Positions 16,040-24,337 of a DNA stretch of 64,000 nucleotides are shown here, in pieces. A model generated the notes under the pieces. That model was not told where the DNA came from. It searched no databases and worked only from the letters and a program-made list of their open reading frames with translations. The position numbers and the translations under genes are program-made. The DNA lies in contig NZ_CP065377.1 in NCBI RefSeq assembly GCF_019967995.1, positions 930,001 to 994,000 on the forward strand, read 5' to 3'. The stretch comes from Faecalibacterium prausnitzii. GTDB taxonomy: Bacteria > Bacillota > Clostridia > Oscillospirales > Ruminococcaceae. Numbering within the stretch: position 1 is the first letter of the stretch; every line of letters begins with the position of its first letter.

Positions 16040-16314
16040 CACGACATGATATTGACAAAATTAGAATGCCTGTGCGGCTTTCCAACATTGACAATTCTTA
16101 AGAAGGGAAGAGTTCATCGTGAACAGAAATCTGGTTCCGTTCTTTGGGACGGGATAGGAAGATACTGCTGAAGCGGCCAGGAGTGGCAAGGCAGCAAAAG
16201 TGAAGGTCTGGTTGTCCTTAAGGACATAGCGTCCGGGCAGCGCCCTGCCAACAAGGGGACCTGAACATAGACTCTGGCAAAATAAACAAAAAAATTAATT
16301 CGGAGGTGTTGATG
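16040..16314 (+). other. Long leader with a possible 12-codon peptide
   Basis: About 270 bases of transcribed leader. AGAAGGGAAGAG precedes GTG 16119, which opens a 12-residue frame (MNRNLVPFFGTG) ending at 16157. Beyond it are GC-rich inverted segments around 16195-16265. This could be a leader peptide with attenuation or a small RNA; I recognise no family. Confidence 0.35.
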
Positions 16315-16635
16315 ATGCTGAAAATTTGGAACGACTATTATCTGGATGCGAGCCGCGTGTGTTATACGTTGAAAAAGGCGCATACGAAGGCCGATGGCGG
16401 GGTGGAGTACAATATTTGTACTTATCATACAAGGCTGGAGGAGGCGCTGGCAGAGGCTGTAAGGCGCACGATCCGGGATGGAGTCGCCAGCGGGGAGCTG
16501 AAGGAATGGGAGCAGGTGCGTACCGAACTCCAGCGGTTGGAGAGCGAGGTACGGGGGCTGCTGCAGTCCATCTGCTCGGCGGACAAGCCTTTGACCCCGG
16601 CTCTGAAGAACGACCGAAACAACAAATGTGCATAA
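16315..16635 (+). CDS. Small conserved-type element protein, unknown function
   Basis: 106 residues from ATG 16315; GGAGG at 16302-16306 gives 8-base spacing, and ATG 16312 is a possible alternative. It begins MLKIWNDYYLDASRVCYTLK and has a charged helical segment (LEEALAEAVRRTIRDGVASGE), then a likely coiled coil (LQRLESEVRGLL). No catalytic motif. First gene of the promoter-16011 operon, so possibly needed for element maintenance or excision. Confidence 0.65.
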   Translation: MLKIWNDYYLDASRVCYTLKKAHTKADGGVEYNICTYHTRLEEALAEAVRRTIRDGVASGELKEWEQVRTELQRLESEVRGLLQSICSADKPLTPALKNDRNNKCA

Positions 16636-16651
16636 TGCGAGGAGAACTGAC

Positions 16652-16912
16652 ATGATTGGACTTTACTTCAATGATGCGAATGTTCTGACCGAGAACCGTG
16701 AAGAGGAACAGTACGCAGAGGCGGCACTCAACAGCATTCTGGCTGGAAAAACGGCTGACACGGTGATGTGTATCCTGCCCTGCTTTTACGATGCTCCGCT
16801 GCACAAGGGGCTGCTGTACAATCTGGACGACGGTACAACGCTGCAGATCAGGCCTATTCTGAATGAGGAGGGCGAGCCGGAACTGTTCATCAGATGCGTT
16901 ACAAAAGGCTGA
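16652..16912 (+). CDS. Small element protein, unknown function
   Basis: 86 residues from ATG 16652, chosen over an upstream in-frame ATG at 16628 because GCGAGGAG precedes it. Acidic (MIGLYFNDANVLTENREEEQ). It starts 16 bases after the previous stop and overlaps the next frame by 19 bases. No recognised domain. Confidence 0.6.
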   Translation: MIGLYFNDANVLTENREEEQYAEAALNSILAGKTADTVMCILPCFYDAPLHKGLLYNLDDGTTLQIRPILNEEGEPELFIRCVTKG

Positions 16913-17319
16913 TGGAATGGCTCGATGCGCAGAAGGTCAATAACACCCCGGAGGTGCTGCATAATATGTGGGACCCAGAAGTTGCTCCGTACCCCGCCGT
17001 GGGAAAGCTGGAAAATACGATTATAAAAATGAAAAAGGAAATCAAAATGAGCTTTTTAAAAGATGTATTTCAGACCGCTGACGAGATCAAGCAGAGTCAG
17101 GAGAAGTTTAAGGATGCCGTAAATGTAAGCAATCGTCAGGCAGAGGCGCTTATTCGACCGTATTTGAGCGAAGCGCAGAACGAGATCCTATCTGAAATTC
17201 TGGAAGGGCTGGTTACGTCCGTTGCCGAGCACTCGTTCCAAATCGGCTACAGCAGCGCCATGCAGACGTTTGCAGAAGCGGCGGCAGCATTCGAGGCAAA
17301 GTCTCATGCGCAACAGTAA
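16894..17319 (+). CDS. Small element protein with helical C-terminus
   Basis: Up to 141 residues from 16894. An internal ATG at 17047 with AAAAAGGAAA upstream (MSFLKDVFQTADEIKQSQEK) is an equally good start and would remove the overlap. The C-terminal half is helical and Ala/Glu-rich (LSEAQNEILSEILEGLVTSV). Function unknown; same operon as the two genes before it. Confidence 0.55.
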   Translation: MRYKRLMEWLDAQKVNNTPEVLHNMWDPEVAPYPAVGKLENTIIKMKKEIKMSFLKDVFQTADEIKQSQEKFKDAVNVSNRQAEALIRPYLSEAQNEILSEILEGLVTSVAEHSFQIGYSSAMQTFAEAAAAFEAKSHAQQ

Positions 17320-17527
17320 AACAAAAACCGCCTTACCTGCGCCAACAGGTAGAGCGGCTGTAGAGACGGGAAAAACATGTGTGTATTAAATCTCCCGCCC
17401 CTATAATAGCACAGAACAAAGCGTTTGACCAGAGCTTTTTTCTGGGGAGACGCTAACGAACCGGCGCATGGTCTGGCAAGATGGCTGGGCTGTGCGCCTT
17501 ATATTTTTATAGGAGCAATATTATTTT

Positions 17528-19327
17528 ATGACTGAAGAAACAAATGTTACCACTACACCCATGCAGCCTGTATCTCTGCCCAAAAACAAACCCAACGGTG
17601 CATTGTCTATCTTGGCGCTATTTGGGGATCTTACCGACATTGGCTTGGATCCCTGTGAAGCGTTGCCGCGCGTACCTGCTCCGATGACGAAACCGCAAGC
17701 AGCCGAACAGGAAATGATTTGGTCACTGGATGATATCCACCGGGAAGAAATGCTATTTGAACGGGCTTTACCGGCTTTGCCAGAGGACACACGCTACGTC
17801 TCACAGGCCATCGGCGACGTTATACAAAGCTGGGGAGTTGGCCGCTATGTGATCGATGCGGGTACAGGCGCGGGCAAAACAACTGCAATCATTGACTTAT
17901 TGAAGAAGAATATGACGAGCTGCCCAAGATTCAATGTGGAAGATCGAAAGCGAATTCTATATCTTTGCAACCGGAAAACGCTGTGGGAGCAAATCGTCCA
18001 AGCCATTTTAGCGGATGGAGTCGAAAGAGATTTCCGAGATACAGACTTGATTAGATTGACGATGATCGAGTGTCTGAGTTTTGAGTTTGTAGAGGTGCAA
18101 ACCTATCAAAAGCTCCAGAAGGACTATCAGGAAAACCCGGAGAAGACGCTGGAGCACATCAAGAACAGCTATACCTATATTGTCTGTGATGAGGCGCATT
18201 TCTTTGTGAACGACGCAAAATTCAATCATAAGACAAATCTGGCCTATCAGTGCATTGAGCAGCTGGTCCCGTGCAAAACGGTCATCTACATGAGCGCTAC
18301 AATGGATCTGTTGATTCGGAAGTGGAAAGAGGAGGGCACGCTTCTTCCAGAAAACTACTACAGTATCCCCAGAAGAAAAACGTGTGCCTCAGAAATTCGA
18401 TTTTATTACCGCGATGTCGAGCGCAAAGCTCTTTTGGACTCCATTCCACCGGATGAAAAAGTGATTGTTTTTGTATCGAGTCGTGCAACGCTTGAAAAAA
18501 TGAAGCTGATATACGGTGATGCGGCTTCCTACTACTGCTCTGACCACAACAAGTCCGGCGCGATGGATACGCTGTATGATTGTGTCCGGCACGGAAAGCT
18601 TTTGAAGCGGATCCTTTTTACTACGACTGTCTTCTATAACGGTGTTGACATCAAAGACGAGACGGTCAAACATATTTTCATTGAGCAGTGGTTGCCCATG
18701 GAGGTGATTCAGGAGATCGGCAGAAAGCGGCCAGTGAGTGAGCAGGATATCTTTAAACTCTATCTGCGCGGCAAGGGAAAACGGGAGCTGGAGATGTGCC
18801 TTAAAGAGGCTACCTATAATCTTGAACCAGCGCTGTGTTATCGTGCAGGCGGGGAGACTTGGGAGAAGTTTTTGGCAGCTCCGGATGTAAACGAGCGAAT
18901 CGGTGAGGAGTCCACTTTGTACTACGATCATCGAACAAAAGAGTACCATATCAACGAGATGAAAGAGATGTTCTTCCAGTATCAGAAAAGTGTCGCACTG
19001 AAAATGTTACAGGATGGATATCATGACGCAATTCTTAGTATGATTCGGAGCGATTTGGGTGGTCCTGTTCCAGAGTATAAGTCGGATAATGTGTCAGCCT
19101 ACATTGCGGAACATCTCAATGAGCCTATGCTAAAGGATGAGCTAAAGGCAGCACTGATTCGCGTCCTAAATATTGTTCCGGCTAAAGGACGCTCTAGCCA
19201 AGAGACGATCGGCAAATTGCTTTTAAATCGAGAGCTTCAAAAATACAGGGTAGAGATTATAACAACAAGAGAAACAGCAGGGAAATGGCGGTTTAAGACA
19301 GTCTGGATGCTTGTGGAACTGAAATAA
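17528..19327 (+). CDS. Superfamily 2 helicase-like ATPase of the element
   Basis: 599 residues. Walker A GTGAGKTT is at 112-119, DEAH at 221-224 (YIVCDEAHFF) and motif III SAT at 256-258. A second RecA-like half has VIVFVSSRATLEKM, FTTTVFYNGVDIKD and QEIGRKRP, which resembles motif VI. The first 90 residues and the last 180 are not a known accessory domain to me. Such proteins act on DNA or RNA with ATP hydrolysis. In this element a role in replication, mobilisation or defence are all possible. AGGAG lies about 14 bases before ATG. Confidence 0.75.
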   Translation: MTEETNVTTTPMQPVSLPKNKPNGALSILALFGDLTDIGLDPCEALPRVPAPMTKPQAAEQEMIWSLDDIHREEMLFERALPALPEDTRYVSQAIGDVIQSWGVGRYVIDAGTGAGKTTAIIDLLKKNMTSCPRFNVEDRKRILYLCNRKTLWEQIVQAILADGVERDFRDTDLIRLTMIECLSFEFVEVQTYQKLQKDYQENPEKTLEHIKNSYTYIVCDEAHFFVNDAKFNHKTNLAYQCIEQLVPCKTVIYMSATMDLLIRKWKEEGTLLPENYYSIPRRKTCASEIRFYYRDVERKALLDSIPPDEKVIVFVSSRATLEKMKLIYGDAASYYCSDHNKSGAMDTLYDCVRHGKLLKRILFTTTVFYNGVDIKDETVKHIFIEQWLPMEVIQEIGRKRPVSEQDIFKLYLRGKGKRELEMCLKEATYNLEPALCYRAGGETWEKFLAAPDVNERIGEESTLYYDHRTKEYHINEMKEMFFQYQKSVALKMLQDGYHDAILSMIRSDLGGPVPEYKSDNVSAYIAEHLNEPMLKDELKAALIRVLNIVPAKGRSSQETIGKLLLNRELQKYRVEIITTRETAGKWRFKTVWMLVELK

Positions 19328-20105
19328 TGATCGACAAAATGTGCAAAAACGCGTGCCGATACTATAGAAACTACACGAAAAATTGCACAATGTCACAAAG
19401 AAACAAAGAAGTAAGATGCGCATAAAATTCACTACACTATATAGTAAAGTGAAAAATATACGCATATCGATTATGGAAGTTTGGCTACTGATTTGAGTGG
19501 TCGGGCTTTTATTGTGGGTGATTAAGAATGGAGGCGTCTTTATTGACAAATCTATTTCTATCTGCGTGGAATGATAGCTGAGTGCTTTCGAACGTCCGAA
19601 GAATGAGGATGGGCGGAAACACTCGATTAGCATGAACACGCTAACGGAAATCTTGATGAAGCGAACCTGCGAGCTTTTTCAAGATTGGAGTTGAGGAGCG
19701 ACAGCGAATGTATCACAATGATTCGATTCATCGTCAAAATATATGGTGCTTCTTCGAAAAGATCAAAATAATGTTGATTCTCAGTTTGTTGAGAAAACAC
19801 GATGATGCGTCGATATTGAGAAACAAGTGAGCGTCTGCCCGGCGGATGGCGTCACAAATCGTTACGCTATCTGGATTGACACGATTGAAAAGTGCACTTG
19901 GATCAAAATGCGACATGTTATCGTTGATTAATATAAGGGCGTCTACACTGTGAACACCGTTTGATGGCCGGATTTTGGGCTGTCAGAGGGAGCCGCATGC
20001 CACGACCATCCTGCAACATGGCTCAAATTGATGCGGGTTCAAAGGATCAGTAGTCAAAGTGACTGATGAGAAGCATATTCTGTCGATGATACGATCAATA
20101 AACAT

Positions 20106-20140
20106 TGGTCAAACTGGTAAAGGTTCAACTGTCGTCAAAA
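20106..20140 (+). repeat. Iteron copy 1 (weakest)
   Basis: A 15-base half-conserved palindrome ending CTGGTAA, then exactly 14 bases, then TCAAAA. Spacing is identical to the other three copies; its left palindrome arm is degenerate. Confidence 0.5.
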
Positions 20141-20301
20141 TGGGGACACTTCAATAGAGCTCAGAGGAGGAGTCGGTATTTCGCAGTAGCCCTCGATTTG
20201 AGGGGTATACAAAACTCCGCATAGTACATGACGGCTTTCTATGACACTGTGTAGATTTTGACAAATAATTTTACGGTATTTCGCTTTTTTGCGATTAACT
20301 C

Positions 20302-20336
20302 TTACCAACCTGGTAACGGTTGAAATCGAATCAAGA
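20302..20336 (+). repeat. Iteron copy 2
   Basis: TTACCAACCTGGTAA (perfect 5-bp arms), 14 bases, TCAAGA. It lies just downstream of the terminator of the Spo0A-C-like gene. Confidence 0.7.
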
Positions 20337-20337
20337 T

Positions 20338-20380
20338 ACAAAAACACCCCACTGCTCGGCATAGAGTAGCGGGGTGTTGC
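20338..20380 (-). terminator. Terminator of the Spo0A-C-like gene
   Basis: Minus strand AACACCCCGCTACTC...GAGCAGTGGGGTGTT followed by TTTGTAT, starting 14 bases after the stop at 20394. Confidence 0.85.
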
Positions 20381-20393
20381 TGTTGAAGGGCGC

Positions 20394-20795
20394 TTATTTC
20401 AGAATAGAAAGATCGTCATAGCGGGCGACACCATTATAGAGCAGCTCAAGCATAGCCACGGCAGAGGGGCGACCATTCAAAGGATAGCCAGCCAGTTCCT
20501 GAACGCGATCGGGGAAGAAATCCCATGCGACCTTGGATGCCCGGCGGACCGTGCTCTGGACTGCTCTGGGCCTGCGCAGAGTTTTGTCGGCAATGGGCGT
20601 GTAGATCTCTTTTTCTACGGCTCGCAGGCGGTCTTCATCTTCAGCAATCAGCGTTAGGGCTTGTGATAGAATCATGTAGGCGTTCATGTTGCGGGTGATC
20701 CCGACGTAGCGCAGTACATCATTGATACGGGCAGACAAATCGGAAGTAACCATTTTTGACACCATTCCTATTACATATATTTGAATCAGTTCCAT
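20394..20795 (-). CDS. Stand-alone Spo0A C-terminal DNA-binding-domain protein
   Basis: 133 residues with no receiver domain. From about residue 18 on it follows the Spo0A effector domain: INDVLRYVGITRNMNAYMIL (Spo0A: ...ELGVPAHIKGYxYL), then LRAVEKEIYTPIADK (LLSAITKILYPEIAEK), VQSTVRRASKVAWDF (VERAIRHAIEVAW) and NGRPSAVAMLELL (KPTNSEFIALVAD). Spo0A_C is a trimeric-fold DNA binder recognising TGTCGAA-type boxes. Start is uncertain: ATG 20795 has a poor site and ATG 20753 is possible. It has its own terminator. Probably the element's own regulator or origin-binding protein. Confidence 0.72.
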   Translation of the reverse strand: MELIQIYVIGMVSKMVTSDLSARINDVLRYVGITRNMNAYMILSQALTLIAEDEDRLRAVEKEIYTPIADKTLRRPRAVQSTVRRASKVAWDFFPDRVQELAGYPLNGRPSAVAMLELLYNGVARYDDLSILK

Positions 20796-21071
20796 CCTGT
20801 TCGAAATAAATGTAACGCAAAATATGCCAAACCTGGCGAAAAGCGTCCAAATGCGTCGTTAAGTGCTGAAATGTGTCGCAGCGGCACGGCGGCGGCGTGA
20901 ATTGGCAGGGGTATAGTAGGGGATAGGAGAGTGGCGGCAGGGTGCTTGGCTATGGTATACAGTCTATAAAGGCGTTTGCCTTGGGCTGGGTGCTGTAGCG
21001 GCAGATTTCCATAACGCCACGCAGATTGTACATATAAAATTCACGTGTATTCATTCTATTCTTCTCACCAA

Positions 21072-21106
21072 CTACCAACTTGGTAGTCGATGAAAGTGGG
21101 TCAAGA
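21072..21106 (+). repeat. Iteron copy 3
   Basis: CTACCAACTTGGTAG (6-bp perfect arms), 14 bases, TCAAGA. Same layout as copies 2 and 4. Confidence 0.7.
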
Positions 21107-21134
21107 CGTATCTACGTGTGACTTCCAACCTCAT

Positions 21135-21169
21135 TTACCAAACGGGTAAACGAACTCAACGGATCAAGG
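21135..21169 (+). repeat. Iteron copy 4
   Basis: TTACCAAACGGGTAA, 14 bases, TCAAGG. It lies 63 bases after copy 3, about six helical turns. Confidence 0.7.
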
Positions 21170-21741
21170 CGCAATTTTCCGCGCTGATAGAATCACTATA
21201 CACGACACTGTGCCAAACAGTACGCACCGGCAACGGCCTAAATTGGAGTGAGGTCGCTTAGACTGACCCCATCAAGAGAAAGATGTGCGCAGTTTTGAGC
21301 AGATGTAGATGGTGGACAAAAATGTTCTCTGTGCACACAAGTGGCTACGCTCAAAAATGAGCTGTCCTCCATGTTCTCCAAAGGTCGCAAATCACGACCT
21401 TATACATCTACCTTGTTTCGGGTGGTGGCATTTCCGACTTTCCCTTTTCCCCTGTAATCTGGGGAAGGATACCTTATTTTAGGGGATGCGTACTATAATT
21501 CCGTTGTATTTCACGACGCAAATGGATATGCTCAAAAGCAGTGAAAACAATAATCGAGCCGAAAATCCGACGGGGATGTGTGCTGTCTGATATTAAACGT
21601 CGCTCTTTAAGTTCACTTTCTGACTGAATACTGTATAAAATAGAAGGAGCCCTGCTACTCGTGTCTGAGCGGCAGGGCATTTGTGTTGGAGTTGGTTATT
21701 AAATTACGGCGGTTTTATGTTATGCCCCAGGACGTGCTGTG

Positions 21742-21924
21742 TTAGAGCTCAAAAATCTCAGTCGTGATTCTGGTCTGGTTTTCACCTAAAAGTTTACCAT
21801 AAGCACGGTCAGAAATTCGTTTGAACTCTTCAGCTCGTTCTCTCGTCTGATAATTGAGTTCTTGTAGAATAGAGTTATTATCGTGGTCGATAATTTTGAT
21901 GATGAACTTATTATTCTCAGCCAT
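21742..21924 (-). CDS. Small cytoplasmic element protein, unknown
   Basis: 60 residues from ATG 21924 (GGAAGGAAAAGGT upstream), reading MAENNKFIIKIIDHDNNSIL then QELNYQTRERAEEFKRISD. Mixed beta-helix composition. It starts 14 bases after the stop of the small membrane protein at 21939, so the two are probably one transcript. No family recognised. Confidence 0.55.
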   Translation of the reverse strand: MAENNKFIIKIIDHDNNSILQELNYQTRERAEEFKRISDRAYGKLLGENQTRITTEIFEL

Positions 21925-21938
21925 ACCTTTTCCTTCCA

Positions 21939-22106
21939 TCAGGCTGCAATTTCGGCGATGAAGTTCAGGATGCTGAATACCATCAACCCCAAACCGATGA
22001 GTGTAAGTATGGGGCCACAACCAATATTGCCTCCGCCGCTTTTATTGCTCATCATGCTGTACATCATATAATGGTCAAACCAATCGTGGTCACATTTGCG
22101 GCTCAT
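21939..22106 (-). CDS. Small single-span membrane protein
   Basis: 55 residues from ATG 22106 with an excellent AGGAGGAGC site 6 bases upstream. The N-terminus is charged and Cys/His-containing (MSRKCDHDWFDHYMMYSMM). One membrane span follows (GPILTLIGLGLMVFSILNFI). Strong translation signals argue that it is real. Paired with the 60-residue protein downstream; function unknown. Confidence 0.6.
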   Translation of the reverse strand: MSRKCDHDWFDHYMMYSMMSNKSGGGNIGCGPILTLIGLGLMVFSILNFIAEIAA

Positions 22107-22320
22107 AATAGCTCCTCCTGCGTTTTGAAGTGTGTTTACTTTTGCATTTTAGGTTTGCTGTACCTGAAGTCTACCAAACAATGTGTCCAATAAAGTGGAT
22201 TTACAAGTGCACTTTTAAAAATGTGGAGCTTTTTTGCTGCTAGGCGCGCGAACTGATGGATGACCGCACCGTTGCAGGCAAAGAATCTCCGGTAAGGCCT
22301 CCGGTGGCGGGGCAAACCTC

Positions 22321-22521
22321 TCACTCAGTCAGGCCCAACAGATAATCGGTCGACATCTGATAGAATTGGGCAAGTTGGATCAGATGGGGGATTTCGGGAC
22401 ATTTATCGTGCTCCCATGCGTAGACTGCCCGGCGGGTCACTCCCATAGTTCGTGCAAGATCGGTCTGGGTATAGCCGTGCGTCAGGCGCAGGTACTGCAG
22501 GCGTTCTGATATAATGGTCAT
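22321..22521 (-). CDS. Small XRE-family helix-turn-helix regulator
   Basis: 66 residues, essentially only an HTH_3 domain: LQYLRLTHGYTQTDLARTMG then VTRRAVYAWEHDKCPEIPHL, ending STDYLLGLTE. AAAGGAGAAC precedes ATG 22521. It lies downstream of the SprT-like gene on the same strand. Probably a second element regulator. Confidence 0.8.
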   Translation of the reverse strand: MTIISERLQYLRLTHGYTQTDLARTMGVTRRAVYAWEHDKCPEIPHLIQLAQFYQMSTDYLLGLTE

Positions 22522-22643
22522 GGCGTTCTCCTTTATAAATAATGGGCGTCCTCTCACAGCCCAGCGAATCTCTGTCTTTACGAGTGCACTTTTAAAACCG
22601 GCACTACTCTCACTCGTGCCCTCGCTCTCTGTCTTGCGATGAT

Positions 22644-23306
22644 TTAGTCGGCCTTCACGAACAGCTCCATGCAGTCTGCGCAGATGACCCGCACTTCCTT
22701 GGTGCTCCGGATGATGGTACCGCACTTGGGACATACCCACCGCCGGGTGCTGCTCTTGGCTTTGAGAGGTCTCGGTGCTCCAGTCTGACTGCTGCCGGGT
22801 GCCTTGCTGCCTGCTCCGGTGCCTGCCATATCCGACCATGCCAGCCGCTCACCCATCTGGATGTCCTGCCAGCCTTGGAAGATGATGAAGTCCAGCAGCT
22901 CTTCGGACGGACTTGTGATGGTCCAGCCATACTTTTCGTGGTGGTCGACGGTCAGCCCGTGTGTCTCTGCCTGCTCCTTAAAGCGCCGGTTATGATAGAC
23001 CCCGTTGTTGCTGGTGTCCTTGATGCTGGTCTCCATGCAGTACTCGTGCACCATCTCATGCAGCAGAGTAGAAGCGGTCTCCTCGATGGGACGGTCAAGG
23101 GTAGCCGACGAAATATTGATCTCGTACTTGTTCTCGCCGCCTGCCTGCCAGACCTTGGAACAGGTGATGTGACCGTATGCGGACGGGGTCTTTTTCAGGC
23201 TGATGATGGGCTCAGGCAGCTTGCCTGCAAAGTAGTGCTTGTTGAGCTCGCGGAACATCTTTTCCAGCTGACCAGCAGCGCGGGAGGTTTTGACAGTCTG
23301 TTTCAT
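22644..23306 (-). CDS. SprT-like zinc metallopeptidase-domain protein
   Basis: 220 residues from ATG 23306 (AAAGGT site). The zinc-binding HEMVH is at 83-87 within STLLHEMVHEYCME, and a third-ligand candidate histidine lies in GVYHNRRFKEQ. A C-terminal zinc ribbon has WVCPKCG and VICADCM. SprT/Spartan-like domains in mobile elements are thought to cut protein bound to DNA. In this element it could process a replication or transfer intermediate, but that is inference. Confidence 0.82.
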   Translation of the reverse strand: MKQTVKTSRAAGQLEKMFRELNKHYFAGKLPEPIISLKKTPSAYGHITCSKVWQAGGENKYEINISSATLDRPIEETASTLLHEMVHEYCMETSIKDTSNNGVYHNRRFKEQAETHGLTVDHHEKYGWTITSPSEELLDFIIFQGWQDIQMGERLAWSDMAGTGAGSKAPGSSQTGAPRPLKAKSSTRRWVCPKCGTIIRSTKEVRVICADCMELFVKAD

Positions 23307-23435
23307 GATTTTTCGAACCTTTCTATTGATAAAAAGGGCCGGGACAGGTATAATATTGGTGTAGCCCGCCCCGGCGGGTGTTGTGGGCTCTGTACAGCGC
23401 AAACTTTGGTCGGGGAGCGCTGTATGGGGCTCTTT

Positions 23436-23711
23436 TCAGGTGATGCTCAGTCGGGTGCCGGAGACCGTTTTGCTGTACTGGTCGTACAGGTCAGGAGCCA
23501 CAGCCTTGATGGCTTTGCTGTCCAGTCGGGTGCTGGAGAAATCAGACAGACGAATTTTGTGGCAGCCTACTTCCAGATAGTTGGTGGAGCGCTCAGCCAG
23601 TGCCTCGCGGATCTGGATCTCCAGCTGTTCCTGTTCAGCCTGTGCGGCCTCGATCAGTTGGGCGGCCTCCTTGTACTGCTCGACAAGGGTCAGTAAAACG
23701 TTGATGCTCAT
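23436..23711 (-). CDS. Small helical element protein, unknown
   Basis: 91 residues from ATG 23711 (AGAGG 8 bases upstream). The N-terminal half is a likely coiled coil (EQYKEAAQLIEAAQAEQEQL), and the C-terminal half ends with SKTVSGTRLSIT. Similar small proteins precede nuclease or recombination genes in phages, but no domain is assignable here. Divergent from the RHH gene across two palindromes. Confidence 0.6.
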   Translation of the reverse strand: MSINVLLTLVEQYKEAAQLIEAAQAEQEQLEIQIREALAERSTNYLEVGCHKIRLSDFSSTRLDSKAIKAVAPDLYDQYSKTVSGTRLSIT

Positions 23712-23786
23712 GTGTGTACCTCTCTTCAAATCGTTGGTGAATGGTCGGATGTGAGAACCGGTGTTCCCGATGGTATAAGCATAAAC

Positions 23787-23867
23787 TATTCACGGGAATA
23801 TATCAAGATGGAATGTTGTACAACGATTTAGGAGCAAATTTGTGCAAAATGTATATTCACGAGAATA
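23787..23867 (+). promoter_or_regulatory. Paired palindromic operators between divergent element genes
   Basis: TATTCACGGGAATA at 23787-23800 and TATTCACGAGAATA at 23854-23867 share TATTC/GAATA arms and lie 67 bases apart. The second is just upstream of two TATAAT boxes (23880 and 23892) leading to the ribbon-helix-helix gene. Autoregulation by that gene is a natural guess. Confidence 0.55.
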
Positions 23868-23915
23868 GGTAGCGGATGCTATAATAAACACTATAATGTA
23901 CTGGAGGAAAAATCA

Positions 23916-24164
23916 ATGGCAAAGACGAGTGCAGCACAACAGCGTGCAGTTCATAAATATGTGAAAAATAATTATGACCGTTTGGAGCTATCAGTGCCCA
24001 AAGGAGAAAAAGCGACTATCCAGCAGGCAGCGAAACAGGCGGGGCAAAGCGTAAACGCCTATATTTACGAAGCGGTATGCGCCAGAATGCAGCAGGAAAA
24101 CGCCGCATCAGGCACTCCGGGGGTAGTTAAAAATCTGGAAGGGGACGCTGACCCGGTAGAATGA
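23916..24164 (+). CDS. Ribbon-helix-helix (Arc/CopG-type) DNA-binding protein
   Basis: 82 residues. The core RLELSVPKGEKATIQQAAKQ then AGQSVNAYIYEAV fits the Arc-like ribbon (LELSVPKG) and helix pair (SVNAYI) common in small element regulators and antitoxins. No toxin partner is adjacent. CTGGAGGAAA precedes ATG 23916. The upstream twin palindromes probably bind it. Confidence 0.75.
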   Translation: MAKTSAAQQRAVHKYVKNNYDRLELSVPKGEKATIQQAAKQAGQSVNAYIYEAVCARMQQENAASGTPGVVKNLEGDADPVE

Positions 24165-24208
24165 GATCGTTGTTCCATCTCCCCAGACCGAATTGAATCT
24201 AGCAGCAG

Positions 24209-24253
24209 AAGGCCTCTGTCTTTCACAGAAATGTGATCGGCGGGGGCCTTTTT
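24209..24253 (+). terminator. Probable terminator after the RHH gene
   Basis: AAGGCC...GGCCTTTTT, with an imperfect stem and long loop. Confidence 0.4.
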
Positions 24254-24309
24254 AGCGCAAAAAATAACCTGACCTATGCAAAAGAGCACAAATCAGGTGG
24301 TGCGCTGCA

Positions 24310-24337
24310 TTGATGGTTAATTATACCTATATATAAT
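24310..24337 (+). promoter_or_regulatory. Candidate promoter of the polysaccharide locus
   Basis: TTGATG, 16-base spacer, TATAAT. If used, the leader before the first gene is about 870 bases. Confidence 0.35.

Larger units (their letters stand above)
19328..20393. other. 1-kb intergenic stretch with iterons and decayed sequence
   Basis: No gene with a ribosome site and convincing protein was found. A short rightward reading near 19630-19690 (NTLTEILMKRTCELFQDWS then stop) may be the trace of a lost gene. Two copies of the 35-bp iteron fall at 20106 and 20302. The stretch could hold a replication or transfer origin. Confidence 0.4.
20796..21741. other. 0.95-kb intergenic stretch with two iterons and long imperfect hairpins
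   Basis: No supported gene. Iteron copies at 21072 and 21135 are 63 bases apart. Around 21294-21420 a long imperfect inverted repeat can form (TGTAGATGGTGGACA against TGTCC-TCCAT...CATCTACC) with an inner GGTCG/CGACC hairpin. CCCC-N7-GGGG (about 21450-21466) and GCCCTGC/GCAGGGC (21653-21677) hairpins follow. The mixture of iterons and secondary structure is what an origin region would show, but nothing proves it. Confidence 0.4.

Noticed and set aside
20106..21169. CRISPR-like spaced repeats
   Set aside because: The repeats are unevenly spaced and only four, with a palindrome-plus-box structure; no cas genes are near. Treated as iterons.
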